From: Clostridiales bacterium CHKCI006
Lineage (GTDB): Bacteria > Bacillota_I > Bacilli_A > Erysipelotrichales > Coprobacillaceae
Length of the DNA stretch: 47,204 bases
NCBI GenBank assembly: GCA_900018345.1
Contig: FCNA01000161.1
Span: forward strand, 1-47,204
Reading direction: 5' to 3'
Of this stretch, positions 16,250 to 23,995 are shown one piece after another. Position numbers and translations under genes: made by a program. Under the pieces are notes generated by a model, which did not search any database, had not been told where the DNA came from, and saw only the letters and a list, made by a program, of their open reading frames with translations. The first letter of the stretch is position 1. Each line of letters begins with the position of its first letter.

Positions 16250-17239
16250 ATGAACTCGAAAGATTTAAAACGACTCGGAGTGGTCGTCGGTACTGGTGTT
16301 TTATTAGGCGCATATATTGGCATGCGGCGGTATTCCACGCATTTCCATGAGCTGGTACGCTGTCGGGAAAGGCGTGTCATAACAGATCATGGCTTAAAGA
16401 TTTATGCGGTGGAATATTATTTTGAAAAGCCTTTAAATGTGTATGTCAGAGAAGAAGATGTGGTTTTAATTCGCGGGGAACACATGGAAATACCACATAA
16501 GATTACTTATGGCTTAAAGACCATCCGTGTTTTCTTCCAGCCTTTTGATGCACGTGAACCTTATGAGATTCAGAGCTTGTATCGCTGGATGAATTTGAAA
16601 CCGCATAGTGAACGTAAATTTGCCATCGATGAGCTGGAGGTTTTTGATGCGCATTATCATTTTGCGGATGAGAGCACGATGGATATGGGTTATCGGCTCT
16701 TTGAACCTCGGGTACGCAGTCAGGAGCGTTTGCCATTGGTAGTCTATCTGCATGATTATCAGGGAATTGGCGATGATAATATCTCCCAGCTGACTTCTGA
16801 TCGCAGTATCTTTGCCTTTGCTTCAACTTATGCGCAAAAGGAAAGACCTTGCTTCATCTTAGCCTGTCAGCTGCCTAAAAATAAGACACAGTGGTTGGAT
16901 CCGAAGATCATGAACACAGTTGTCGATATCATGATTCGCTGTTTTGAGGTTTATCCGAAGATCGATGCCGGACGGATCTATGTCGTAGGAAAAGGAATCG
17001 GTGCTGACGGCGCCCTGGCGATGATGGATGCTTTTCCGAATGCCTTTAGTGCCGGCCTGTTAGATGGCGGTCAGCTTGAACCGGATTTTAAAGTGATGAC
17101 ACCGGTTTATATTGCGAACCATGATGCGCTTGAGGACAAGCTGAAAGCCAATGGGACACCCGTTTCTTCCGATCATGATCATACCAATCCGCTCAAACAT
17201 CCAGTCATCCTGGATTGGTTATTCACAAATCATAAATAA
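16250..17239 (+). CDS. Membrane-anchored alpha/beta hydrolase-like protein lacking the catalytic serine
   Basis: The 329-aa protein starts with a membrane anchor (about 8-25), then an N-terminal beta domain and an alpha/beta hydrolase core resembling the next gene (LPLVVYLHDYQGIG against KPLIVWLHGMGESG; YPKIDAGRIYVVG against HPDIDEDRIYIGG). The nucleophile elbow, GCSMGG in the neighbour, reads GKGIGA here, so Ser is replaced by Gly. The C-terminal end is shorter, and the neighbour's His region is not recognisable. It is probably a non-catalytic paralogue. A -10 TATAAT lies at about 16222-16227. The stop is 14 nt before the start of the next gene. Confidence 0.72.
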   Translation: MNSKDLKRLGVVVGTGVLLGAYIGMRRYSTHFHELVRCRERRVITDHGLKIYAVEYYFEKPLNVYVREEDVVLIRGEHMEIPHKITYGLKTIRVFFQPFDAREPYEIQSLYRWMNLKPHSERKFAIDELEVFDAHYHFADESTMDMGYRLFEPRVRSQERLPLVVYLHDYQGIGDDNISQLTSDRSIFAFASTYAQKERPCFILACQLPKNKTQWLDPKIMNTVVDIMIRCFEVYPKIDAGRIYVVGKGIGADGALAMMDAFPNAFSAGLLDGGQLEPDFKVMTPVYIANHDALEDKLKANGTPVSSDHDHTNPLKHPVILDWLFTNHK

Positions 17240-17253
17240 TGGAGGACATAGAA

Positions 17254-18501
17254 ATGAAATATAAGCTTTATACGCGCGTCCTGGACGGCGGGGAAGCGGT
17301 GGTTCGCATTATCATCGATGCAAAGCAGGAATTGAGTTCGTCTGGTTTGACCAGTGATCTTTGTACGGTGACATGCAAACGCTATTATCAGGGAAAGCTG
17401 CTTGATGAGGCAACGCGGCTTGTTACGAATGTTTATACGAGTCGGACGCAGACCGGGCAGCCCGAGAAGACGGGACGATATCTGAATCTGACCTTACATA
17501 CAAACAAGGATACCAAAGGTGCCAGTTTGATTTATTACGATCCTGAACTGCAGTTATCCAGACTGGTGGATGTCTATTATACGATCAAGTTGACGCATCC
17601 ATTGACCTGTCTGGATGGTTCGATGATCGAGACAGATACAGAAATGGAATATGATGGCATGATCCGTCATCATGTCGATCGCTTTGAAAAATATGAAAGT
17701 TCGCAGGGATTGTTATATCGGGAATTCTCGCCTGAGTTTGATGGCAATAAGAAACCATTGATCGTCTGGCTGCATGGTATGGGTGAATCCGGTAAAGATA
17801 ATCAGATTCAGATCTCGGCTAACCGCGGTGCTGTTGCCTTTGTGACGCGTGAAGCGCAGGCGCTCTTTGGCGGTGCCTATGTTGTAGCACCACAATGTCC
17901 GACCTTCTGGATGCCGATTGATTACCAGGGCAAGCATTACCATGATGATTATACACAGGCAGTACTCTCTTTAATTGATGAGGTCTGTGTGTTCCATCCG
18001 GATATCGATGAAGATCGTATCTACATTGGGGGTTGCTCCATGGGTGGTTATCAGACTTTACGTACGGTGCTAAGATCACCACAGCGTTTTGCGGCCGCTT
18101 TCCCTATTTGTGCAGCATATGAATACAGCATGAAGGAAGCCTGGGAAGTGAGAAATGTACCCATGTGGTTTGTTCACTGCCTGGCAGATACCACGGTCTT
18201 ACCGGATCTATCCATTCATAACTATGATCGTCTGCAGCGTCTGGATAGTGAAGTGGAATTGACCCTGTATCCGGAAGTACGCAGTCAGGGAGAACATTAT
18301 TATCCGCACGCAGCCTGGATCCCGGCTTTGCGTGATCAGCCGAAAAATGTTTCTGGCGAACATTTGTTTGAATGGCTGGCCTCTAAACGACGTAAGCAAC
18401 CTCGTGAATCCAATCCAAAGTGGCCATGGCTTGTGGCGGCAGGGACGGCAGCTTTAGTCGTAGGCATTGCGGCTTATCGGTATATGCGTAAAAGAAAATA
18501 A
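17254..18501 (+). CDS. Prolyl-oligopeptidase-like esterase with C-terminal membrane anchor
   Basis: From ATG 17254 (GGAGGAC upstream) the product has 415 aa. An N-terminal beta domain (about 1-150) precedes an alpha/beta hydrolase core: oxyanion-hole WLHGMGESG, nucleophile GCSMGG (Ser near residue 260), an acidic residue in HCLADTTV, and a His-rich EHYYPHAAW. This is the layout of the large esterase/phospholipase family with Ig-like N-termini. A single helix (about 390-410) followed by MRKRK anchors the C-terminus. Substrate unknown. The inactive-looking paralogue is just upstream, anchored at the other end. Confidence 0.8.
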   Translation: MKYKLYTRVLDGGEAVVRIIIDAKQELSSSGLTSDLCTVTCKRYYQGKLLDEATRLVTNVYTSRTQTGQPEKTGRYLNLTLHTNKDTKGASLIYYDPELQLSRLVDVYYTIKLTHPLTCLDGSMIETDTEMEYDGMIRHHVDRFEKYESSQGLLYREFSPEFDGNKKPLIVWLHGMGESGKDNQIQISANRGAVAFVTREAQALFGGAYVVAPQCPTFWMPIDYQGKHYHDDYTQAVLSLIDEVCVFHPDIDEDRIYIGGCSMGGYQTLRTVLRSPQRFAAAFPICAAYEYSMKEAWEVRNVPMWFVHCLADTTVLPDLSIHNYDRLQRLDSEVELTLYPEVRSQGEHYYPHAAWIPALRDQPKNVSGEHLFEWLASKRRKQPRESNPKWPWLVAAGTAALVVGIAAYRYMRKRK

Positions 18502-18519
18502 AAAAGAACCCGTGGGTTC
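18501..18519 (-). terminator. Terminator of the NahK-like kinase gene
   Basis: Read on the minus strand, GAACCC/GGGTTC forms a short stem followed by five or six T. It begins two bases after the kinase stop. Confidence 0.65.
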
Positions 18520-18520
18520 C

Positions 18521-19591
18521 TTAATGAGACTGGGTGAGCGCCTGTAGCTTAGCCCAGTTTTTTTCAATTTCTTCAACGAGTTTGAACTGTGTTCTGGTTC
18601 GTACCAGATTATGTAACGGATAGTCCGTCTTAAAATAGACGTCGCCTTCCAGATAATCAGTCAAGAAGCGGATACCACATTCAAAGATCATTGTTTTTGC
18701 GGCCAAAGGCAAGCTGGCAATTTCGGCTGCAGTTAAGATTCCTTGTGCGCCTTCGATAAAGCCGCGGGTAAAGGCCTCATAGAGATCGAGCTCTAGTTTC
18801 ACTAGTGTTAGATCGGTCTCATCCTCTTTGGCGAAAGTCGCTCCTGAGCGAATGGCATCACCAAAATCATAACCGACTAAACCGGGCATCACGGTATCCA
18901 GATCGATGATGCATAAAGGTTCCATGCTCGTTTTATCGAAAAGGATATTATTGAGCTTGGTGTCATTATGGGTGACCCTCAATGGCAGTTCATGACGCGT
19001 ATACATTTCATACAGGGTACGTGCGTCTTCTTCATGTGCCAAGACAAAGTCGATTTCTTTTTTGGCAGTAGCGATTTTGCTTTTCTCAGCTTGAGCGTAG
19101 ACATTTAAAAAAGTCTGATAGCGAGAAGGCGTGTGATGAAAATGCGGAATGGTTTCTTCTAACTGGCTCGCATCAAAGTCCTTCAGCAGCGCCTGAAAAT
19201 GACCGAAGGCCAAACCGGTCTTGTAGAAGTCCTGGGCATTGGTGATGGTCTCTAAGGAAACCGTGTTTGGAATAAAAAGGATCGCTCGGTAATAATTCCC
19301 GTTAGGCGCCTGATAGAAATCCTGATTGTCTTTGGTCGGGATGATCGTCAGGGTCTCTCTAGACGGATCTTTGTGTTGTCTGGTAATGATTGCTTTTAAA
19401 TAATCGGTGACCAAACGATAATTGCGCATCAGTAAAGCAGGATCTTTGAAGACATAATGATTGATGCGTTGGACGATGTATTCATTTTCGGTCGTTGCGA
19501 CGTAATAGGTATCATTGATGTGCCCATTTCCATAGGGACTGACCTCAACGATATCACCCTCAAACTGAAAGGCTGAAATATATTCTTCCAT
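18521..19591 (-). CDS. Phosphotransferase resembling N-acetylhexosamine 1-kinase (NahK)
   Basis: The 356-aa protein belongs to the aminoglycoside-phosphotransferase fold: a nucleotide loop PYGNGHINDTY (19-29), catalytic loop VTHNDTKLNNILFD, and metal motif IDLDTVMPGLVGYDFGDA. These segments resemble bifidobacterial NahK, which phosphorylates GlcNAc and GalNAc at C1 in the lacto-N-biose route. No lacto-N-biose phosphorylase is in this window, so the sugar is inferred only from family likeness. AGGAGG precedes the start; a terminator follows. Confidence 0.75.
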   Translation of the reverse strand: MEEYISAFQFEGDIVEVSPYGNGHINDTYYVATTENEYIVQRINHYVFKDPALLMRNYRLVTDYLKAIITRQHKDPSRETLTIIPTKDNQDFYQAPNGNYYRAILFIPNTVSLETITNAQDFYKTGLAFGHFQALLKDFDASQLEETIPHFHHTPSRYQTFLNVYAQAEKSKIATAKKEIDFVLAHEEDARTLYEMYTRHELPLRVTHNDTKLNNILFDKTSMEPLCIIDLDTVMPGLVGYDFGDAIRSGATFAKEDETDLTLVKLELDLYEAFTRGFIEGAQGILTAAEIASLPLAAKTMIFECGIRFLTDYLEGDVYFKTDYPLHNLVRTRTQFKLVEEIEKNWAKLQALTQSH

Positions 19592-19708
19592 GTATCAAAT
19601 ACCTCCTGAAGTGTATTGTATCACATCATCTAGAAAATTGCGTCACTTTTTTGAAAATACTAGTCCTCTTCGATCATTTCCGCTATAATGTGCATAGAGG
19701 TGATCAGA

Positions 19709-20518
19709 TTGGGTAAGCAACCTGTATTTTTTGATATTGATGGCACTTTATTGGACTACCAGATCGGAATTAATGATATTTTGCCATCCTGCCGGCATTC
19801 ATTAGATCGATTACGGCAGTCTCATCCGGCCTTCATTGCATCTGGTCGAACGAAGTGTTTTATCGTCGATGAGATCTTGAATTATCCGTTTGATGGCTTT
19901 GTGACATGTAATGGGGCATATGTTGAATACAAGGGACAATGCATCTATAAAAAAGCTATCTCAAAGACAGCCATCTCGCATGCACTGCAAGTCGCGGATG
20001 CGCTAGGCGCCGTTTTATATCTGGAAAGTCACGACTGTATCTATGTCCATCATGCCCATCTTCCAAGTCACGCAATCTTCGCAGAAAAGTGGCGGATGCA
20101 TGATCACATCGTCGTTACTGATTTTGATCCTGCGACGATCGAAGTTTACATCGGGATGATCATTGCCCCAGATGAGAAAAGCTGTGCGTATATCGAAGAA
20201 ACGTTGCAGGCAGACTTTGATGTCTCGCGACATGTGCGCCAGCGTTCCTTTGATCTGACATTAAAAGGCGAAAATAAGGCCAAAGGGATCGCGGAAGTAG
20301 CCAAATATTTAGATGTGCCGATGTCAGAGATCTTTGCCTTTGGCGATGGCAACAATGATATGGAAATGATCAGTCAGGTCGGTTATGGCATTGCGATGGG
20401 GAATGCGGTGGCGCCTTTAAAGGCTGTGGCTTATGATGTGACCGATACCGTGGCCAATGATGGGATCACAAAGGCTTTATTGAAATATGGACTGATTGAA
20501 GGAGAAAATGAAAAATGA
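19709..20518 (+). CDS. HAD-IIB hydrolase, TTG start
   Basis: The likely start is TTG at 19709, with AGAGGTGATC just upstream, giving 269 aa. An ATG further upstream in frame (19688) overlaps a TATAAT -10 sequence and has no ribosome site. Motifs: FFDIDGTLLD, IASGRTK, KGENKAKG and FGDGNNDMEMI. It most resembles the HAD at 31197 and is a sugar-phosphate or nucleotide phosphatase. It overlaps the desulfidase gene by ATGA, so the two are co-translated. Confidence 0.85.
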   Translation: MGKQPVFFDIDGTLLDYQIGINDILPSCRHSLDRLRQSHPAFIASGRTKCFIVDEILNYPFDGFVTCNGAYVEYKGQCIYKKAISKTAISHALQVADALGAVLYLESHDCIYVHHAHLPSHAIFAEKWRMHDHIVVTDFDPATIEVYIGMIIAPDEKSCAYIEETLQADFDVSRHVRQRSFDLTLKGENKAKGIAEVAKYLDVPMSEIFAFGDGNNDMEMISQVGYGIAMGNAVAPLKAVAYDVTDTVANDGITKALLKYGLIEGENEK

Positions 20519-21792
20519 ACGAACAAGCAATTTTAAGTCGCCTTAAACGTGAGGTCTGTGTCGCTCAGGGCTGTACTGAACCGATTGCCGTCAGCTATGC
20601 GGTCAGTCTGGCTTGTGAAGATCTCAAAGAAGAGGTGCAGTCTCTAGATGTTTATCTGAGTACAAATATGTTGAAGAATGCGATGGGCGTGGGGATTCCC
20701 GGGACGGGGGAGACAGGTCTGGAGATCGCCGTGGCTCTCGGGGCTGTGATCCAGCAGTCCTCTAAAGGATTAGAAATTCTCTGTGATCTGGATGCAGATA
20801 CGTTACAGGCGGCGCATGAAATGATGGCGCAGGGAAAGATCCATATTCACCACGCTGAGACAAACGAGACATTGTATATTGAGGTGCAGGCCCGCAGTCT
20901 CAATCATCATAGTACCGTTCGCATTGCGCGTGAACACACGCATTTGATCTATCATGCCTGTGATGGTCAGGTGTTTTATGAAGAAATGTTAGACAAACAA
21001 AAGAAGGTCGAGAGTATTGATCAGGATGTGATGACGGTTCAGGATATTCTGGATTTCAGTCGTCATGTCGCTATTGAGAAAATCAGTTTTCTGGAAGAGG
21101 GTGCCCTCATGAATAAGGCTGTTTCCGAAGAAGGCCTGAAAGGAAGCTATGGACTTCAGGTTGGACGAAAGATCAAAGCCAGTGAGAGCCAAAATCTGTT
21201 AGCCCAGAATCTGGCTAGTCATTTGGTCGCCGTCACTGCCGCTGCCAGTGATGCGCGTATGGACGGCTGTCCGATGCCGATCATGACAACGGCCGGAAGC
21301 GGCAATCAGGGAATCACCTGCAGTCTTCCCGTCTATGAATTAGCTAAGCTTTTAGACAAGAGCCGTGAGGAGATGCTGCGTGCTTTGGCGATCAGTCAAC
21401 TGATGACGATCCATATCAAACATTATATGGGACGTCTTTCACCTCTGTGCGGGGCCGGCATTGCAGGCACAACGGGTGCCTGCTGTGGAATCACTTATCT
21501 TTTAGGTGGGACAGATAAGCAGATTGGCTATGCCATCAATAATATGCTTTCCGATGTCTCAGGGATGCTGTGCGACGGAGCGAAGAGCACCTGCGCACTG
21601 AAGATTGCGACGAATGTGCATGCGGCTGTTCAATGTGCGAATTTGGCCTTGAGCGATATCTCGCCGAATGAGACACAGGGGATCGTTTTTGATGATGCCG
21701 AGAAGACCATCTCCCATCTGGGAGTTTTAGTAAAGGTCGGTCTGGCAAATGCGGATGACTGTATTTTGGATATCATGCTGCAGAAATGTTAA
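20515..21792 (+). CDS. Cysteine desulfidase / UPF0597 serine-dehydratase-like protein
   Basis: The 425-aa protein matches the UPF0597 family (E. coli YhaM/CyuA, archaeal CdsB), [4Fe-4S] enzymes that break L-cysteine into pyruvate, ammonia and sulfide. Conserved segments are CVAQGCTEPIAVSYA (12-27, likely cluster Cys), GVGIPGTGETG, TTAGSGNQG, GAGIAGTTGACCG and CDGAKSTCALK. It is cytoplasmic. It overlaps the HAD gene by 4 nt and ends at a terminator (21803-21845). No cysteine transporter or regulator is adjacent. Confidence 0.88.
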   Translation: MNEQAILSRLKREVCVAQGCTEPIAVSYAVSLACEDLKEEVQSLDVYLSTNMLKNAMGVGIPGTGETGLEIAVALGAVIQQSSKGLEILCDLDADTLQAAHEMMAQGKIHIHHAETNETLYIEVQARSLNHHSTVRIAREHTHLIYHACDGQVFYEEMLDKQKKVESIDQDVMTVQDILDFSRHVAIEKISFLEEGALMNKAVSEEGLKGSYGLQVGRKIKASESQNLLAQNLASHLVAVTAAASDARMDGCPMPIMTTAGSGNQGITCSLPVYELAKLLDKSREEMLRALAISQLMTIHIKHYMGRLSPLCGAGIAGTTGACCGITYLLGGTDKQIGYAINNMLSDVSGMLCDGAKSTCALKIATNVHAAVQCANLALSDISPNETQGIVFDDAEKTISHLGVLVKVGLANADDCILDIMLQKC

Positions 21793-22244
21793 ATACGAAA
21801 CAGAAGTGCTGGAAAAATCAGGCAATTCCAAGCGCTTCTTTTTTTGTCCAAAAAGACAATGGCGGGGTTTGCATCTGTTTTGATCCATTCTTTTTTGTAA
21901 ACTATGTTTCACTTGTTGTGCTGCAAGATAAAGTCTATCCTTTATTGCAGGAAGCGGAAATGATCGTACTCGCTTCGCCGATCTATTATCATCATTTCAG
22001 CGGACAGCTCGTTTGCGCGATGAATCGTATCTATGCATTAGATAAACCTCAAAAACTAAAGAAAGCCGCCTTGATCATGAGCTCAGGTTCTGATCACGTA
22101 TATAGCGGCGCCATCTTTACTTATCAAAATTCTTTTTTAAACTATCTGCATCTTGAGGATATGGGAATCTTTTCGGTGTATGGAGAAGACAATGATATGA
22201 AAAGCAAGCTCAATGAATTAAGAGATTTCGGACAAAGTCTGTAA
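21786..22244 (+). pseudogene. 5'-truncated NAD(P)H-dependent flavoprotein remnant
   Basis: The frame from about 21835 resembles the middle and end of flavodoxin-like oxidoreductases: KDNGGVC, AEMIVLASPIYYHHFSGQL, KKAALIMSSGS and SKLNELRDFGQSL. The N-terminal FMN-binding part (the G-S-P-R-x-N-G-N type loop and first beta-alpha unit) is missing. The possible ATG at 21786 overlaps the desulfidase stop without a ribosome site, and the desulfidase terminator lies within the frame. I read it as a decayed gene. A complete flavoprotein of a related class is at 42445. Confidence 0.7.
21803..21845 (+). terminator. Terminator of the HAD-desulfidase operon
   Basis: GAAGTGCTGG pairs with CCAAGCGCTTC (one G-U, one bulged A) over a 15-nt loop, followed by seven T. 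Confidence 0.75.
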
Positions 22245-22319
22245 TCTCTTTTTTGGGCTCATTTTTACGTTGTTTACTATGGTAGTGAAGAAAGTGGGGA
22301 TGGAGGATAGCGAAGGTAA

Positions 22320-22509
22320 TCTGATAGCCGATATCGTCTTTTAATAATAGTTCTCGCTTTGATGATCAGTGGTCTGTTTTTGATATATCTTCCATCTCTC
22401 TAAGAATACAGGGATTGTAGCAGGTGTTTGCTTCTTGTCAGGAATGATCGGTCTATGGGGATATGTGTTAGGTGGGGTGGTCTTCTCGAAGAAGGATCTG
22501 CCATTATAA
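22320..22509 (+). pseudogene. Frame-broken remnant of a small membrane protein
   Basis: One frame reads LLIIVLALMISGLFLIYLP and stops. Shifting frame a few bases later gives GIVAGVCFLSGMIGLWGYVL and a charged tail ending at 22509. Together they look like a two-helix membrane protein broken by a frameshift. No start with a ribosome site is visible. It fills the gap between the flavoprotein remnant and the MBL gene. Confidence 0.4.
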
Positions 22510-22532
22510 AAAGCGATGGGTGACCATCGCTT
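22506..22532 (-). terminator. Terminator of the metallo-beta-lactamase-fold gene
   Basis: AAGCGATGG pairs with CCATCGCTT over a 4-nt loop; on the minus strand five T follow. It includes the first base of the stop codon. Confidence 0.75.
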
Positions 22533-23380
22533 TATAACTTGATTGGCTGACTGCCGGCTAGATAGGTATCGATCTCGGCCTGGCCATAGGTATAGGCTGC
22601 CAGGTCATCTTTACGTCCAAAGGCTTCAAATTCATGGTGAGTTGCTTCACCATTTTGAATTTGTCTTACCAGGGTTTGCATATCTAAAAGATATTGTCTA
22701 GTCATGTGTGGGTTCTTCGGCGAAAGGGGATGAATGCCTTTGACCGGTTGGATCTGCTGCTGATAACGATGACCACATAGAAATTCTACCTGTTCATCTT
22801 CCTGCAGGCAACCTAGCACATGTTCAAGGCTCCTGGCATAGATGTTCAGTACATCATCCAGGAAAAGCAACCAGACATAGCTGGATCCAAACGCATCTCC
22901 TGTGGCCAGCAGATGATGACAAGCATCATAATAGCACATGCTGCCTGCCGTATGTCCTGGGGTTTCGATGCAGACAAACGTATGCCGTCCCAGTCGAATT
23001 TGGTCCTGATCTTGTATACCTTTGCCATTCGGGTAATGGGTTAAGTCAAAGTCTTTGAGCGGTAAATAGAGCGTACAGTCATCAAAGTCAGCGAGTTGAC
23101 CGACATGATCAAAATGATTGTGTGTGATAGCGACTTCGATCACTCTGCCTTGCGCAATTTGGTTGACGATCGTACGCAGCGCTCCTTTTTCATGAGGATT
23201 TCCCGCATCAATGACAAGCACCTTGTGATCATCTTCAATGACATAGATGCTGGAAGGATTATTGAAAGAGCCGTCATGATGTTCACCTGCCGGGTTGGCG
23301 ATGGTGGCATCCTGAACATGCCAGACATCAGGAAGGATCAACTCGGCGCTATAGGGTCCCATTTCAAAATAACTGTTCAT
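22532..23380 (-). CDS. Metallo-beta-lactamase-fold hydrolase
   Basis: The 282-aa protein has the full metal set of the MBL fold: HNHFDH (HxHxDH), ETPGHTAGS, ATGDAF and CGHR. This is the glyoxalase II/general hydrolase type, not a classic antibiotic beta-lactamase; no signal peptide is visible. The substrate is unknown. GAGGTGAT precedes the start, which is 87 bp from the divergent acetyltransferase start. Confidence 0.85.
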   Translation of the reverse strand: MNSYFEMGPYSAELILPDVWHVQDATIANPAGEHHDGSFNNPSSIYVIEDDHKVLVIDAGNPHEKGALRTIVNQIAQGRVIEVAITHNHFDHVGQLADFDDCTLYLPLKDFDLTHYPNGKGIQDQDQIRLGRHTFVCIETPGHTAGSMCYYDACHHLLATGDAFGSSYVWLLFLDDVLNIYARSLEHVLGCLQEDEQVEFLCGHRYQQQIQPVKGIHPLSPKNPHMTRQYLLDMQTLVRQIQNGEATHHEFEAFGRKDDLAAYTYGQAEIDTYLAGSQPIKL

Positions 23381-23467
23381 GTGTTATCACCTCTTCTTTA
23401 TTTTAAAACTCTTTCCTGTAAAAATGCAATAGGATATGTTAAAATGGGGGAACGAGGAGGTGCTACG

Positions 23468-23983
23468 ATGATCATTCAACTTTATAGGCAGCAGGATGAG
23501 GCCTTTATCAATCGAACGAAAGATCCAATCTGTATCATTGGCAGGATCCGGGTCCGCTTTGAAAATGGGCAGTGGTCCTGGGATGAGGTGCTCGATGACA
23601 AGATCACTTATAAACAACAGGCACCATTCAGTGTTGATCCGGACAGTACGATCTGGATTGCCTGGATGGACGGCAAACCGGTCGGTCATCTAGCCGTTCG
23701 AGCAGACTGGAATCATTATGCCTGGATCGATGAGATCGATGTGCTGGCTGCTTATAGAGGACAGGGCGTTGGTTCAGCTTTGATGGCTGAGGCTAAAGGT
23801 TGGGCCAAAGATCATCAGCTGGCGGGTCTGGGACTGGAAAGTCAGGATACCAATGTGCCGGCAGCGCGTTTCTATCAGCGTTCAGGCTTTCGGATTGGAG
23901 GGCTGAACACGGCTTTTTATCGCCATTTAGGCAAACCTTATCAGGATGAATATGCTGTTTTCTGGTATGCCGATCTATCATAA
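23468..23983 (+). CDS. GNAT acetyltransferase, SatA-like (streptothricin acetyltransferase family)
   Basis: The start at 23468 follows a strong GAGGAGGTG. The 171-aa protein has the acetyl-CoA loop YRGQGVGSALM and LESQDTNVPAARFYQRSGF. The N-terminal IIGRIRVRFENGQWSW, the central WNHYAWIDEIDV and the final AVFWYADL match the layout of Bacillus SatA, which acetylates streptothricin lysine. Resistance is thus possible but unproven. It is 12 nt ahead of the FAD oxidoreductase. Confidence 0.8.
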   Translation: MIIQLYRQQDEAFINRTKDPICIIGRIRVRFENGQWSWDEVLDDKITYKQQAPFSVDPDSTIWIAWMDGKPVGHLAVRADWNHYAWIDEIDVLAAYRGQGVGSALMAEAKGWAKDHQLAGLGLESQDTNVPAARFYQRSGFRIGGLNTAFYRHLGKPYQDEYAVFWYADLS

Positions 23984-23995
23984 AGGAGGGCAGTT

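Noticed and set aside
22532-23380. Antibiotic metallo-beta-lactamase
   Set aside because: No signal peptide; the motifs fit the general hydrolase branch of the fold.
23096-23467. N-terminal extension of the acetyltransferase
   Set aside because: It runs antisense through the MBL gene; the strong ribosome site and SatA alignment place the start at 23468.
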